Part shown: positions 38,514-46,743 of the stretch, one piece after another
How positions within the stretch are numbered: position 1 is the stretch's first letter
How the letters are laid out: each line of letters begins with the position of its first letter
Program-made: the position numbers and the translations under genes
Assembly (NCBI GenBank): GCA_016214985.1
Contig: JACRMM010000030.1
Location: 62,001 to 126,000 of the forward strand
Reading direction: 5' to 3'
DNA length: 64,000 bases
Origin: Deltaproteobacteria bacterium
Lineage (GTDB): Bacteria > Desulfobacterota > Deferrisomatia > Deferrisomatales > JACRMM01
Notes under the pieces: model-generated
What the model saw: the letters and a program-made list of their open reading frames with translations, nothing else
The model's database searches: none
What the model was told of the DNA's origin: nothing

Positions 38514-38540
38514 GCCGGATCGTCGGTTGAGCCGGACGTC

Positions 38541-39017
38541 GTGCGAGACGAACGCCTTTCCGTCGCCGGTCTCCTGGTCCTGGCCGCTTCCGCCTGGGTC
38601 TTCGCGCCCGTGTGGCGCGCTGTGGTTTCGGTGACGCGCCCCGCTCCCGCGGTCCTCTACGCGCCTGCACCCCACCAGCCTCTCGTCTGGTCCCCTCCTT
38701 CCCGGATCTCCCCCGAGGCCGACGGAACCGTCCTCGGCGCGCCGGGGCGCCCTCCTGCGCCCGTCTCGGGGTGGCAGGGCCTGCTCCTGGGGACGCCGCT
38801 GGACCTGAACGACGCCTCGGCCGCGGACCTGGAGGCCCTTCCGGGCATCGGGCCCAAGACTGCGGCGGCGATCCTGGAGACCCGCGGACGGTTGGGAAGG
38901 TTCGGGACCGTGGAGGAGCTCACGGAGGCAAGGGGCATAGGTCCCAGGACCCTGGAGCGGTTGCGGCCCCTTGTGCGCGTGCCGGCCCCTGCGCCGGGTC
39001 CTCGGAGCCGTCGGTGA
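38541..39017 (+). CDS. ComEA-like helix-hairpin-helix protein
   Basis: The protein of 158 residues starts at GTG 38541. It has one N-terminal hydrophobic helix (about 9-30), a Pro-rich linker, and a double helix-hairpin-helix domain near 90-150: 'LNDASAADLEALPGIGPKTAAAILETRG' in shortened terms, with the DNA-binding turns 'LPGIGPKTA' and 'ARGIGPRTL'. ComEA proteins bind incoming DNA during competence, but single-HhH relatives are widespread. Its stop overlaps the eboD start by 4 bases (GTGA). Confidence 0.88.
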   Translation: MRDERLSVAGLLVLAASAWVFAPVWRAVVSVTRPAPAVLYAPAPHQPLVWSPPSRISPEADGTVLGAPGRPPAPVSGWQGLLLGTPLDLNDASAADLEALPGIGPKTAAAILETRGRLGRFGTVEELTEARGIGPRTLERLRPLVRVPAPAPGPRSRR

Positions 39018-40168
39018 CGCTCTCGGGCCGGGTCTCCGAGATCCGCCAGGAGTTTGCGGTACGCTACACCTACCCCGTTTGCTTTACCCGGGCCGCCCTC
39101 GATCCCGACAATCCGGCTCTGCCCAACGTGTTCCGCGAGGGGGGTGCCGCCCGTCACCGCGTCCTGGTGGTCGCCGATCAAAACCTGCTCGCCGTCCGGC
39201 CCAACCTCCTTGACGCCGTGCGGCGCTTCGCGTCCGCTCATCAGGACCTCGTGGAGCTCGTCGGACCCGTCGTGGCCGTGGTCGGGGGGGAGCCGGCCAA
39301 GCGCGGGCTGACCACGGTGCGGCGGCTCCAGCGGGTGATCGAGCGTCACGGGCTGTGCCGGCAATCGTTTCTCCTCGCGATCGGCGGCGGGGCGGTGCTC
39401 GACGCGGTCGGGTACGCCGCCGGCACGGCGCACCGGGGGATCCGGCTCGTGCGCATGCCGACCACGGTCCTGGGCCAGAACGACGCCGGGGTCGGGGTGA
39501 AGAACTCGGTCAACGCCTTCGGCAAGAAGAACTTCCTCGGTACCTTCGCCCCGCCCTTCGCGGTCGTCAACGACTTCGACTTCCTCGCGACCCTTCCGGC
39601 CCGGGAGCTCCGAGCGGGCATCGCGGAGGCGGTCAAGGTGGCGCTGATCCGCGACGCCGCCTTCTTCCGCGAACTGTGCGCTGCTCGGGACGCGCTCGCG
39701 GCGTTCGAACCGCGCGCCATGGAACCCATGATCGTCCGGTGCGCGAGCCTGCATCTGGAGCACATTCGGGCCGGCGGCGACCCCTTCGAGTTCGGCTCCG
39801 CCCGCCCCCTGGACTTCGGCCACTGGTCCGCGCACCGGCTCGAGGTGCTCACGGCAGGGGAAGTGGGGCACGGAGAGGCCGTGGCCCTCGGCGTGGCGCT
39901 CGACTCCCTGTACTCCTACCGGCGCGGCCTCCTGAGCCGCGAGGACCTGGAGCAGATCTTCGAGGTCCTGGAGGGCGTCGGGTTCCGGCTCCACCACCCC
40001 GGCCTGGCAGGGCTGGACATCGCCGCCGCGCTCGAGGAGTTCAGGGAGCACTTGGGGGGAAGCCTCAGCATCACCTTGCTCGCCGGCCTGGGGCGCGGTG
40101 TCGAGGTGGGAGAGATCGACTGCCGGCTCATGGAGCAGTGCGTCGAGGCTCTGGGGGAGAGGGCCTGA
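39014..40168 (+). CDS. eboD: EboD-like 3-dehydroquinate synthase homologue
   Basis: The GTG at 39014 overlaps the ComEA stop. The 384-residue protein is in the dehydroquinate synthase fold: 'VLVVADQNLLAVRPNLL' (near 47), 'LAIGGGAVLDAVGYAA' (near 122), 'MPTTVLGQNDAGVGVKNSVN' (near 150), and 'EAVKVALIRDAAFF' (near 206). The N-terminus 'QEFAVRYTYPVCFTRAAL' and the Gln-Asn-Asp in the TTVLGQND motif, instead of the AroB 'QVDSSVGGK', mark the EboD branch over shikimate-pathway AroB. Ebo proteins act in poorly understood metabolite trafficking. The next gene is EboE, 4 bp away. Confidence 0.82.
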   Translation: MTLSGRVSEIRQEFAVRYTYPVCFTRAALDPDNPALPNVFREGGAARHRVLVVADQNLLAVRPNLLDAVRRFASAHQDLVELVGPVVAVVGGEPAKRGLTTVRRLQRVIERHGLCRQSFLLAIGGGAVLDAVGYAAGTAHRGIRLVRMPTTVLGQNDAGVGVKNSVNAFGKKNFLGTFAPPFAVVNDFDFLATLPARELRAGIAEAVKVALIRDAAFFRELCAARDALAAFEPRAMEPMIVRCASLHLEHIRAGGDPFEFGSARPLDFGHWSAHRLEVLTAGEVGHGEAVALGVALDSLYSYRRGLLSREDLEQIFEVLEGVGFRLHHPGLAGLDIAAALEEFREHLGGSLSITLLAGLGRGVEVGEIDCRLMEQCVEALGERA

Positions 40169-40172
40169 GCGG

Positions 40173-41270
40173 ATGGTGTCCTACTGCACCAACATCCACC
40201 CCGGGGAGACCTGGCCGGAGATCTTTGCCAACGTGAGGGCCCACGTGCCCACGGTCAAGGCCGCCGTGAGCGCGCGGCAGGCCTTTCCGATCGGGCTTCG
40301 CCTCTCGGGGCGTGCCGCGCAGGAGCTCACCCCCGGCGAGTCCCGCCGCTTTCGTGAGTGGTGCGGAGCGGAGGGGTGCTTCGTCACGACCCTCAACGGG
40401 TTCCCCTACGGCCGATTCCACGGCGTGCCGCTCAAAGAGGGCGTGTATCGGCCGGACTGGAGGGACCCGGAGCGGCTCGCGTACACCCGTCGGCTTGCCG
40501 AGCTTCTCGCCGGGTGGCTGCCCGAGGGGCAGAGGGGATCGATCTCCACGGTCCCTGTGGGCTTCCGCCGGACGCTGACCGACGGTATCGGTGCCGCGAA
40601 GGCGCACCTGCGCGCCAGCCTCGAGCACCTGCACGGCCTCGCCCAGGCGACCGGCCGTGAGATCCTCCTCGCCCTCGAGCCCGAGCCGGGGTGCCTCCTG
40701 GAGACCACGCCCGATGCCGTCCGGTTCGCCGAGGAGATGAGGCTGCCGTCGCACCTGCACCGCCACCTGGCGGTGTGCTACGACTGCTGCCATCAGGCGC
40801 TGCAGTTCGAGCGCCCCGCCGAGTCGCTGCGGCTCCTGCGGGAGGCGGGTCTTCGGATCGGCCACGTCCAGGTGTCCTCGGCCCTTCGCCTCTTGTCGCC
40901 GAAGCTGGACCCTCTCGAGCGGTTCTGCGAGCCCTGGTACCTCCATCAAACGGTGGGGCGGCGGTCCGGCGGAGAGCTCGTGCGCTACGACGATCTGCCG
41001 GAAGCGATCGCGGCCAGGATGCCCGGGATCGAGGAGTGGCGCGTCCACTTCCACGTCCCGGTGTTCGTCGACGAGCTCGCCGACTGCCGGACCACCCAGC
41101 CCTTTCTGCGGGAGGTCCTCCCGCTCTTCGAACCGGGGACGCCCCTGGAGGTCGAGACGTACACCTGGAGCGTGCTGCCGCCGGACCTCCGGGCCGGGCC
41201 GGTCACCGACTCCCTCGCCCGGGAGATCCGGTGGGTGGCGGAGCGGCTCGAAGCCTCCGCCGGGGCGTGA
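40173..41270 (+). CDS. eboE: EboE-like TIM-barrel protein
   Basis: I start it at the ATG at 40173, 4 bp after eboD; the track start lies inside eboD. The 365 residues begin with 'YCTNIHPGETWPEIFANV', the characteristic EboE start. They include 'TLNGFPYGRFHG' (near 72), 'LALEPEPGCLLET' (near 170) and 'CYDCCHQALQFE' (near 203), with acidic and His residues placed like metal ligands of the xylose-isomerase-type barrel. EboE belongs to the eboABCDEF gene set of cyanobacteria and others; the remaining genes are absent here. Role inferred from homology only. Confidence 0.85.
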   Translation: MVSYCTNIHPGETWPEIFANVRAHVPTVKAAVSARQAFPIGLRLSGRAAQELTPGESRRFREWCGAEGCFVTTLNGFPYGRFHGVPLKEGVYRPDWRDPERLAYTRRLAELLAGWLPEGQRGSISTVPVGFRRTLTDGIGAAKAHLRASLEHLHGLAQATGREILLALEPEPGCLLETTPDAVRFAEEMRLPSHLHRHLAVCYDCCHQALQFERPAESLRLLREAGLRIGHVQVSSALRLLSPKLDPLERFCEPWYLHQTVGRRSGGELVRYDDLPEAIAARMPGIEEWRVHFHVPVFVDELADCRTTQPFLREVLPLFEPGTPLEVETYTWSVLPPDLRAGPVTDSLAREIRWVAERLEASAGA

Positions 41271-41328
41271 GAACCGAAGCCGGCGCCGGTGGAGCGCGGG
41301 CAGGCAGACGACGGATACGGAGGGTTTC

Positions 41329-43785
41329 GTGAAGAACGAACGAGCGGTGCGCGGGACGGGCAAGACGCCGAGACCGGCGGAGGAGCTGCGGCGCGACCTC
41401 CTTCGCCACGTCGTCGCGAGCCTGGGCTCCGACCCCGAGCACCTGGACCCCGCCCGGGTCTGCCGGGCGCTGGCCCTGACCGTGCGCGAGCGCCTCGCCC
41501 GGAACTGGATCGAGACCCAGCGCTCCTACTACGAGCGCCGGGGCAAGCGGGTGTACTACCTGTCCCTCGAGTACCTGCCCGGGCGGATGCTCCTGAACGG
41601 CCTGCACAGCCTGGGGCTCGTGGACGCGGCCCGGGAGGCGGTCGCGGCGCTGGGCCAGGACCTCGAGGCCGTGGCCGAGCGCGAGTGGGACCCGGGCCTC
41701 GGCAACGGGGGCCTGGGACGCCTCGCGTCGTGCTTCCTCGATTCGCTCGCCACCCTCGACGTGCCTGCGTACGGGTACGGGATCCGGTACGACTACGGGA
41801 TCTTCTACCAGACGATCGAGAAAGGCGAGCAGGTGGAGCGCTGCGACAACTGGCTCAGAGCGGGTAACGTGTGGGAGTTCGAGCGGCCCGAGAACCTCTA
41901 CCAGGTCAGGTTCGGGGGCCGTGTTCGGGAGTCCCTGGACAACGCCGGGCGGCTGCGCTGCGAGTGGGTCGACGCGGATACGGTCATGGCCATGGCCTGC
42001 GACATGCTCATCCCGGGGTATGCGAACGGCCGCGCCGTGAGCATGCGGTTGTGGGCCGCGAAGTCGAGCCGGGAGTTCGACCTTCGATTCTTCCACGCCG
42101 GCGACTACATCGGCGCGGTGGAGGACCGGGTGCGGAGCGAGAACATCTCCAAGGTGCTCTACCCGAGCGAAGAGGCGGAGGCCGGGCGCGAGTTGCGGCT
42201 CAAGCAGCAGTACTTCTTCGTGGCGGCGACCCTGCAGGATATCCTCCGGCGGCACCGAAAGCTCCACGCCACGTTCGAGAGCCTGCCCGATGAGGTCGCT
42301 ATCCACCTCAACGAGACTCACCCGGCGATCGCGGTCCCCGAGCTCCTGCGTTTGCTGATCGACGAGGAGGGTCTGGGCTGGGACGAGGCCTGGGGGATCT
42401 GCGAGCGCACGTTCGCATACACCAATCACACGATCCTGCCCGAGGCGCTGGAGACGTGGCCCGTGGAGCTGATGGGTCGCGTCCTCCCTCGGCATCTGCA
42501 GCTCATCTACGAGATCAACCGCCGGTTCCTCGACCGGGTCGCGGAGCGGGTCGGGAGCGACAGCGAGCTTCGCCGGCGGGTCTCGCTCATCGAAGAGGGG
42601 CCGGTGCGCAGGGTGCGCATGGCCCATCTGGCCATCGTGGGGAGCACGTCGGTCAACGGCGTCTCGGCCTTGCACACGAAGATCCTCCGGGAGCGGGTCT
42701 TCCGGGACTTCCACGACCTGTATCCGGAGCGGTTCAACAACAAGACCAACGGCGTGACCCCTCGGCGGTGGTTGCTCCAGTGCAACCCGCCCCTGTCCGC
42801 CCTCATCGGCGAGAGGATCGGGTGGGGCTGGGTCCGCGACCTGGAGGAGCTGCAGCGCCTGGAACCCCTGGCCGAGGACCCGGAGTTCCGGTCCCGGTGG
42901 CGCCGGGCGCGACAGGAGAACAAGGTGCGCCTGGTGGCGTATCTGGAGCGGCGGGTCGGCGCCCAGGTCGACCCGGCGAGTCTCTTCGACGTCCAGGTCA
43001 AGCGCATCCACGAGTACAAGCGTCAGGTCCTCAACGTCCTGCACGTGATCGCGCTCTACCATCGGATCTGCGACGACCCGGGAGCCGACGTCGTGCCCCG
43101 TACGGTGCTCTTCGGCGGCAAGGCGGCTCCGGCCTACTTCCTGGCCAAGCGTACGATCGCGCTCATCCACGCAGTGGCCGAGGTGGTGAACCGCGATCCG
43201 CGGGTGGCGGGGCGCCTCAAGGTCCTCTTCCTGCCCAACTACTGCGTTTCCCAGGCGGAGAAGCTCGTGCCGGCCGCCGATCTCTCGGAGCAGATCTCAA
43301 CCGCAGGGTTGGAGGCCTCGGGAACGGGCAACATGAAGTTCGCCCTGAACGGAGCGCTCACGATCGGTACCTTGGACGGCGCGAACATCGAGATCGAGGA
43401 GGCGGTGGGCTCCGGAAACCTCTTCATCTTCGGGCACACGGCCGAGGAACTGGCGGCGCTGCGCGGCCGCGGATACGACCCGAGGGCCTACCGGGACCAG
43501 GAGCCCGAGTTGGCGCGCGCTTTGGACGACATCGCGCGCGGTGCCTTCTCCGGCGGGGATCGGTCGACCTTCTGGCCGGTCGTGGACTCCCTGCTCCACC
43601 GCGGGGATCCGTTCTTCGTGCTGGCAGACTTCCGCCCGTACCTGACGTGTCAGGAGGCGGTGAGCCGGCTCTTCCGGGACCCGGAGGAGTGGACGCGGCG
43701 GTCGATCCTGAACACGGCGCGCATGGGCCGGTTCTCCAGCGACCGGGCGATCGCCGAGTACGTGAAGGAGATCTGGAAGGTGTGA
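41329..43785 (+). CDS. glgP: Glycogen/alpha-glucan phosphorylase
   Basis: This PLP enzyme releases glucose-1-phosphate from alpha-1,4-glucans. The GTG at 41329 has 'CGGAGGG' upstream. The 818-residue protein shows 'RVYYLSLEYLPGRMLLNGL' (near 65), 'GLGNGGLGRLASCFLDSLATL' (near 124), 'VHPNDTHP'-like 'HLNETHPA' (near 326) and the PLP-lysine region 'GLEASGTGNMKFALNGALTIGTLDGAN' in shortened form near 660. The size fits the classic GlgP/MalP class. It follows eboE by 58 bp, and may be in the same transcript as comEA-eboD-eboE. Confidence 0.95.
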   Translation: MKNERAVRGTGKTPRPAEELRRDLLRHVVASLGSDPEHLDPARVCRALALTVRERLARNWIETQRSYYERRGKRVYYLSLEYLPGRMLLNGLHSLGLVDAAREAVAALGQDLEAVAEREWDPGLGNGGLGRLASCFLDSLATLDVPAYGYGIRYDYGIFYQTIEKGEQVERCDNWLRAGNVWEFERPENLYQVRFGGRVRESLDNAGRLRCEWVDADTVMAMACDMLIPGYANGRAVSMRLWAAKSSREFDLRFFHAGDYIGAVEDRVRSENISKVLYPSEEAEAGRELRLKQQYFFVAATLQDILRRHRKLHATFESLPDEVAIHLNETHPAIAVPELLRLLIDEEGLGWDEAWGICERTFAYTNHTILPEALETWPVELMGRVLPRHLQLIYEINRRFLDRVAERVGSDSELRRRVSLIEEGPVRRVRMAHLAIVGSTSVNGVSALHTKILRERVFRDFHDLYPERFNNKTNGVTPRRWLLQCNPPLSALIGERIGWGWVRDLEELQRLEPLAEDPEFRSRWRRARQENKVRLVAYLERRVGAQVDPASLFDVQVKRIHEYKRQVLNVLHVIALYHRICDDPGADVVPRTVLFGGKAAPAYFLAKRTIALIHAVAEVVNRDPRVAGRLKVLFLPNYCVSQAEKLVPAADLSEQISTAGLEASGTGNMKFALNGALTIGTLDGANIEIEEAVGSGNLFIFGHTAEELAALRGRGYDPRAYRDQEPELARALDDIARGAFSGGDRSTFWPVVDSLLHRGDPFFVLADFRPYLTCQEAVSRLFRDPEEWTRRSILNTARMGRFSSDRAIAEYVKEIWKV

Positions 43786-43943
43786 GGCGCGTCACGCCGG
43801 CCGAACTCCTTCAAGCCCTTCGGCGGGCGCGACGGTCTTCAGAAGGCCGTCCACGAGATCCGAGAGGCCTTGCACGCCCAGGTCGCTTGACTCGATCGCC
43901 TTACCAGGACGTGCTTTTCAGTAAGGAGAAAGGAGGCCTCTCG

Positions 43944-44186
43944 ATGCTCGTCAAGGTCACGGCCAAACGCCAGGTCACGTTTCCCGCCCAAGTGTTGGAG
44001 GCGCTGGGAGTGAAACCCGGCGACCGACTGGAACTTCTGGAGAGCCCAGACGGCTTCCTCCTGCGCCCCCGCCACGTGAATCCGGCCCGCCTGGCGCCCC
44101 TGCGTGGCAAGCTTCGCCGAGGTACGGGCACCTTCGATCTTGAAACCTTCCGCACCGAAGCCCATGACCCCGCGCTTCGGGATTGA
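43944..44186 (+). CDS. AbrB/MazE-type antitoxin
   Basis: The 80-residue protein begins 'MLVKVTAKRQVTFPAQVL', the swapped-hairpin AbrB DNA-binding fold (1-45), and ends in an extended tail that would wrap the toxin. A strong 'AAGGAGG' lies 6-7 bases before the ATG. The gene overlaps the PIN toxin gene by 23 bp, the usual antitoxin-first order, so the pair is probably autoregulated. The track ORF 42456-44186 runs far upstream through glgP and is an artefact. Confidence 0.9.
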   Translation: MLVKVTAKRQVTFPAQVLEALGVKPGDRLELLESPDGFLLRPRHVNPARLAPLRGKLRRGTGTFDLETFRTEAHDPALRD

Positions 44187-44562
44187 CACCTCCGTTCTCG
44201 TCCGGCTGCTGACCGGAGACCCAGAGGAGGGCTTCGTGCATTGTGCGGCCGCGCTGACCGCGCTCGTCGAGGAGGACGGAGCCGAGGTGCTCGCGTCGAA
44301 TCAGGTCATCGGAGAAGCCTACGTGGCCGTCCAGCACCATTACGGCGTGACCCAAGCCGAGGCTCGCGCGGCCCTCTCGAGCGTGCTGGGCAGCGGGCTC
44401 GTGTCGCCGCTGAACGGCGCCGGCGTGTTCGGCGCATTGGAAGCAGAGGGCGGGTGCGGGCTGCTCGACCGCCTCATCGCCGACGACTACCGCCGCGCAG
44501 ACCTGGTCACCCTCACCCTTGATGAGCGCATGGCCGTTCTGCCGGGCGCTCGCCTCTTGTAG
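44164..44562 (+). CDS. PIN-domain toxin (VapC-like RNase)
   Basis: The 132-residue protein has the PIN core: 'RFGIDTSVLVRLLTGD' with Asp8 near the start, 'NQVIGEAYVAVQHHYG' with Glu near 55, 'GLLDRLIADDY' near 100 and 'LVTLTLDERM' near 115. These supply the three or four acidic ligands of a Mg-dependent RNase; VapC toxins cut tRNA or rRNA. The ATG at 44164 is inside the antitoxin gene, consistent with coupling; the track start at 44104 adds 20 residues without support. Confidence 0.88.
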   Translation: MTPRFGIDTSVLVRLLTGDPEEGFVHCAAALTALVEEDGAEVLASNQVIGEAYVAVQHHYGVTQAEARAALSSVLGSGLVSPLNGAGVFGALEAEGGCGLLDRLIADDYRRADLVTLTLDERMAVLPGARLL

Positions 44563-44715
44563 AGGCGGCGTGCCTTCGTGAGATGGGGGTGTAGGCGCAA
44601 CGCGTAACCCCCGCCTATCGGCGGGAACCCCGAAGCGGCCGACCCCGGACCGTCAGTTGGAGACCTTCGTGGCCCCGGCCGACGCGAGATCGTCCGCCCG
44701 TCGTTTGAGGCCGCC

Positions 44716-45150
44716 TCACAGGTGGGAGTGTACCCAGGCGAGCAGATTCGGGAGCGGCACAGCCCCGGACTGGCGGGCCACTTCGCGGCCGCCCTGAAAG
44801 AGGATCAGCGTTGGCAGGCCCTCGACGCGGTGCTGCGCGGCGAGCGTTTTCTCCTCCTCGGTGTTCACCTTGGCCAGGCGCACCCGGGGTTCCAGACGGC
44901 CGGCCGCCTGCTCGAAGGTCGGTGCCATGGACCGGCAGTATCCGCACCAGGGGGCCCAGAACTCCACGAGCACTGGCAGGCCCGAGCCCTCGACGTGACG
45001 TCGGAACGTGGCCGCCGTGAGCACCAGCGGGTGGCCCTGGAAGAGCTTTTGTCTGCACTTGCCGCAGTTCGGGGCCTCGCCCAGCCGGGCGGCGGGGACG
45101 CGGTTCGCGGTGTGGCAGGAGGGGCAGACGACGTGGACGAGGTCCGGCAT
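44716..45150 (-). CDS. trxC: Thioredoxin 2-like protein with N-terminal zinc site
   Basis: The 144-residue protein has an N-terminal double CxxC zinc segment ('VVCPSCHTANR' and 'PNCGKCRQKL', residues 9-33) followed by a thioredoxin fold with the active site 'FWAPWCGYCRSMAP' (Cys69 and Cys72) and cis-Pro in 'VEGLPTLILF'. This is the TrxC/thioredoxin-2 layout. It is the last of four minus-strand genes, 30 bp after the NIL-ferredoxin gene, and might supply reducing power to the sulfide-assimilation enzymes. It could also be an unrelated stress thioredoxin. Confidence 0.93.
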   Translation of the reverse strand: MPDLVHVVCPSCHTANRVPAARLGEAPNCGKCRQKLFQGHPLVLTAATFRRHVEGSGLPVLVEFWAPWCGYCRSMAPTFEQAAGRLEPRVRLAKVNTEEEKTLAAQHRVEGLPTLILFQGGREVARQSGAVPLPNLLAWVHSHL

Positions 45151-45180
45151 GGGCTTACCTCTGGCTCGGCGCGGCCGGGC

Positions 45181-45624
45181 TCAGGTGCCCGAACCCAGCA
45201 CGCCGAGCCGTTCGATGTTGACCCCGGCGAGCGCCCTCATCGGGCAGGCGGTCTCGCACTGCCCGCAGGCGGCGCACTTCTCGGGCAGGAACGCAACCTC
45301 CATGGAGACCGCGTCGACCCGGAGCGCTCCGGTGCGGCACACCGCCGTGCAGGCGCCGCAGTGGACGCACCGGTCGTCGTCGCGGCTGATGTTCTCGGCG
45401 ATCGAGGTCACCTCAACTCCCGCGTCCTCCAGGTAGGCCACGCCCCGCGCCACGGCCTCCGGCGAACCGGTGAGCTCGAGGATCAGCCGGCCCTCCCGCC
45501 GGGGGAAGATCTTCGCCTCCAGGATGTTGAAGACGAGGTCGAACTCCCGCGCCAGGCGGTAGATCACGGGCTGGTACATGACCTCGGGGTTGAAGATGAG
45601 CAGCACGTTCTTCGACATGTCCAT
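45181..45624 (-). CDS. NIL-domain ferredoxin (2 x 4Fe-4S), homocysteine-synthesis partner
   Basis: The 147-residue protein combines an N-terminal NIL domain (about 5-75, 'RLILELTGSPEAVARGVAYL') with a ferredoxin domain holding two full clusters: Cys86, 89, 92 and 96 in 'CVHCGACTAVC', and Cys117, 120, 123 and 127 in 'CAACGQCETAC'. The ATG at 45624 has 'AAGGGAG' upstream. Work on Methanosarcina acetivorans assigned MA1822 of this type to homocysteine synthesis with the COG1900 protein MA1821. Here the COG1900 gene lies two genes upstream on the same strand, so the same role is inferred. Confidence 0.9.
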   Translation of the reverse strand: MDMSKNVLLIFNPEVMYQPVIYRLAREFDLVFNILEAKIFPRREGRLILELTGSPEAVARGVAYLEDAGVEVTSIAENISRDDDRCVHCGACTAVCRTGALRVDAVSMEVAFLPEKCAACGQCETACPMRALAGVNIERLGVLGSGT

Positions 45625-45721
45625 GGGGCTCCCTTCGATCGCCGCTGTCCGGTGTCCGCCTTCCGCTCTCAGCCAGGGACCTTGCAACCGTCTGTCGAGG
45701 ACCTGAGTCCTCCCGGCGGGT

Positions 45722-46528
45722 TCATGAGGGATCGCCGAGTGCTGACTGCGGATGGCCAATCTCCACAAACTCCACGTCGCCCCGCGCCGCCATCCGGTCC
45801 CCCAGGATCGCGACCGCCCCCCGAACCCCTGGGACGGCCAGGGCCCAGTCCACCGCCGCCTCCAGATCGCCGGGACCCTGGATGCGGTTTCCGAGGGCGG
45901 TGGCCATCGCGTCGGCCAGGGCCGCGTCCGCCGCGAGCACGATCGCGGCGTCCGCACAGCCGAACGAGAGGCTCGGTCCCACGGTACCCGAGGAGGTGCA
46001 CAGACCCAGGGGTGTGCGCTCCGCAGTGACGCGAAGGCCGAGCCGCCCGGAAAAAGGGGAGGCCCCGGCGAAGACACCCGCGACCGCCTCCTCCTCGAGA
46101 TCCAGGTAGAGGTCTCCGCCGTTCTCGACCAGTACCTCTGCGGCGTGCCGCCGGAGCTCCTCGCCCACCGTCTGGGCGATGGCGCCGGCCACGGCCGCCA
46201 TGGGGCCGACCTCCGCGGTCCGGGCGGCCCGGTACATGCGCTCGAGCAGCGCAGGCAAAGGCTCCGCCGGCAGGGGCAGTGGCCGGAGCGCCGTAGCGAA
46301 GGCTGGGTGCCTCTCGATGTGGGCGTCGAGCAGACCGCGCGCGGCCAGGGCCGCGGTGAGCGCCTCGGCCGACAGATCCCGGTCGGCGAGCAGGTAGAGG
46401 TCGGTGGTCTCGACGCAGGCTCGAAACGGGACGCGCCGGCCTCCGGTCGCCTCGAAGCGGCGGTAGGTCCGTTCTGTGTAGCCCAGGGCGCCAGGCAGAC
46501 CCGGCGTGTGCCGGGCGTCCCCGCTCAT
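45722..46528 (-). CDS. UPF0280/COG2122 protein (sulfide-assimilation factor)
   Basis: The 268-residue protein begins at ATG 46528 with 'GGGAGGACG' upstream; the track ORF adds 42 residues. It shows the ApbE-like COG2122 pattern: 'VETTDLYLLADRDLS' (near 36), 'TAEVGPMAAVAGAIAQ' (near 109), 'VENGGDLYLDL' (near 139), and 'GTVGPSLSFGCADAAIV' (near 180). In Methanosarcina, MA1715 of this family was linked to efficient sulfide assimilation. It lies between the COG1900 gene and the NIL-ferredoxin gene here. A flavin- or cofactor-binding role is possible but unproven. Confidence 0.88.
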   Translation of the reverse strand: MSGDARHTPGLPGALGYTERTYRRFEATGGRRVPFRACVETTDLYLLADRDLSAEALTAALAARGLLDAHIERHPAFATALRPLPLPAEPLPALLERMYRAARTAEVGPMAAVAGAIAQTVGEELRRHAAEVLVENGGDLYLDLEEEAVAGVFAGASPFSGRLGLRVTAERTPLGLCTSSGTVGPSLSFGCADAAIVLAADAALADAMATALGNRIQGPGDLEAAVDWALAVPGVRGAVAILGDRMAARGDVEFVEIGHPQSALGDPS

Positions 46529-46743
46529 GCCGTCCTCCCTATAAAGAAACTCCCGTCCTGTCAGAGCGGTCGGATGCCCCGCCGCTCCACGGGACGATCC
46601 TTGGGCATCTGAGGCGTCTTGCGGCGGCACGAATGGGCTGACGCGCCGTCGCACGCCCCGTGCCGGAATCGCGTCTCGCTCCGCTCTGGGGCACCCGACC
46701 GCTCGCGTTTCGTCCTTCGGGATGACCGGAGGTCATGGGCAAC

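Noticed and set aside
39014-40168. Shikimate-pathway AroB
   Set aside because: The motif after the nucleotide-binding Gly-rich loop reads TTVLGQNDAG instead of the AroB form, the N-terminus is of the EboD type, and EboE follows directly.
44606-44625. CCCGCC-TATC-GGCGGG hairpin as terminator of the thioredoxin or PIN gene
   Set aside because: No T-run follows on either strand; in DNA of this composition such a stem can arise by chance.
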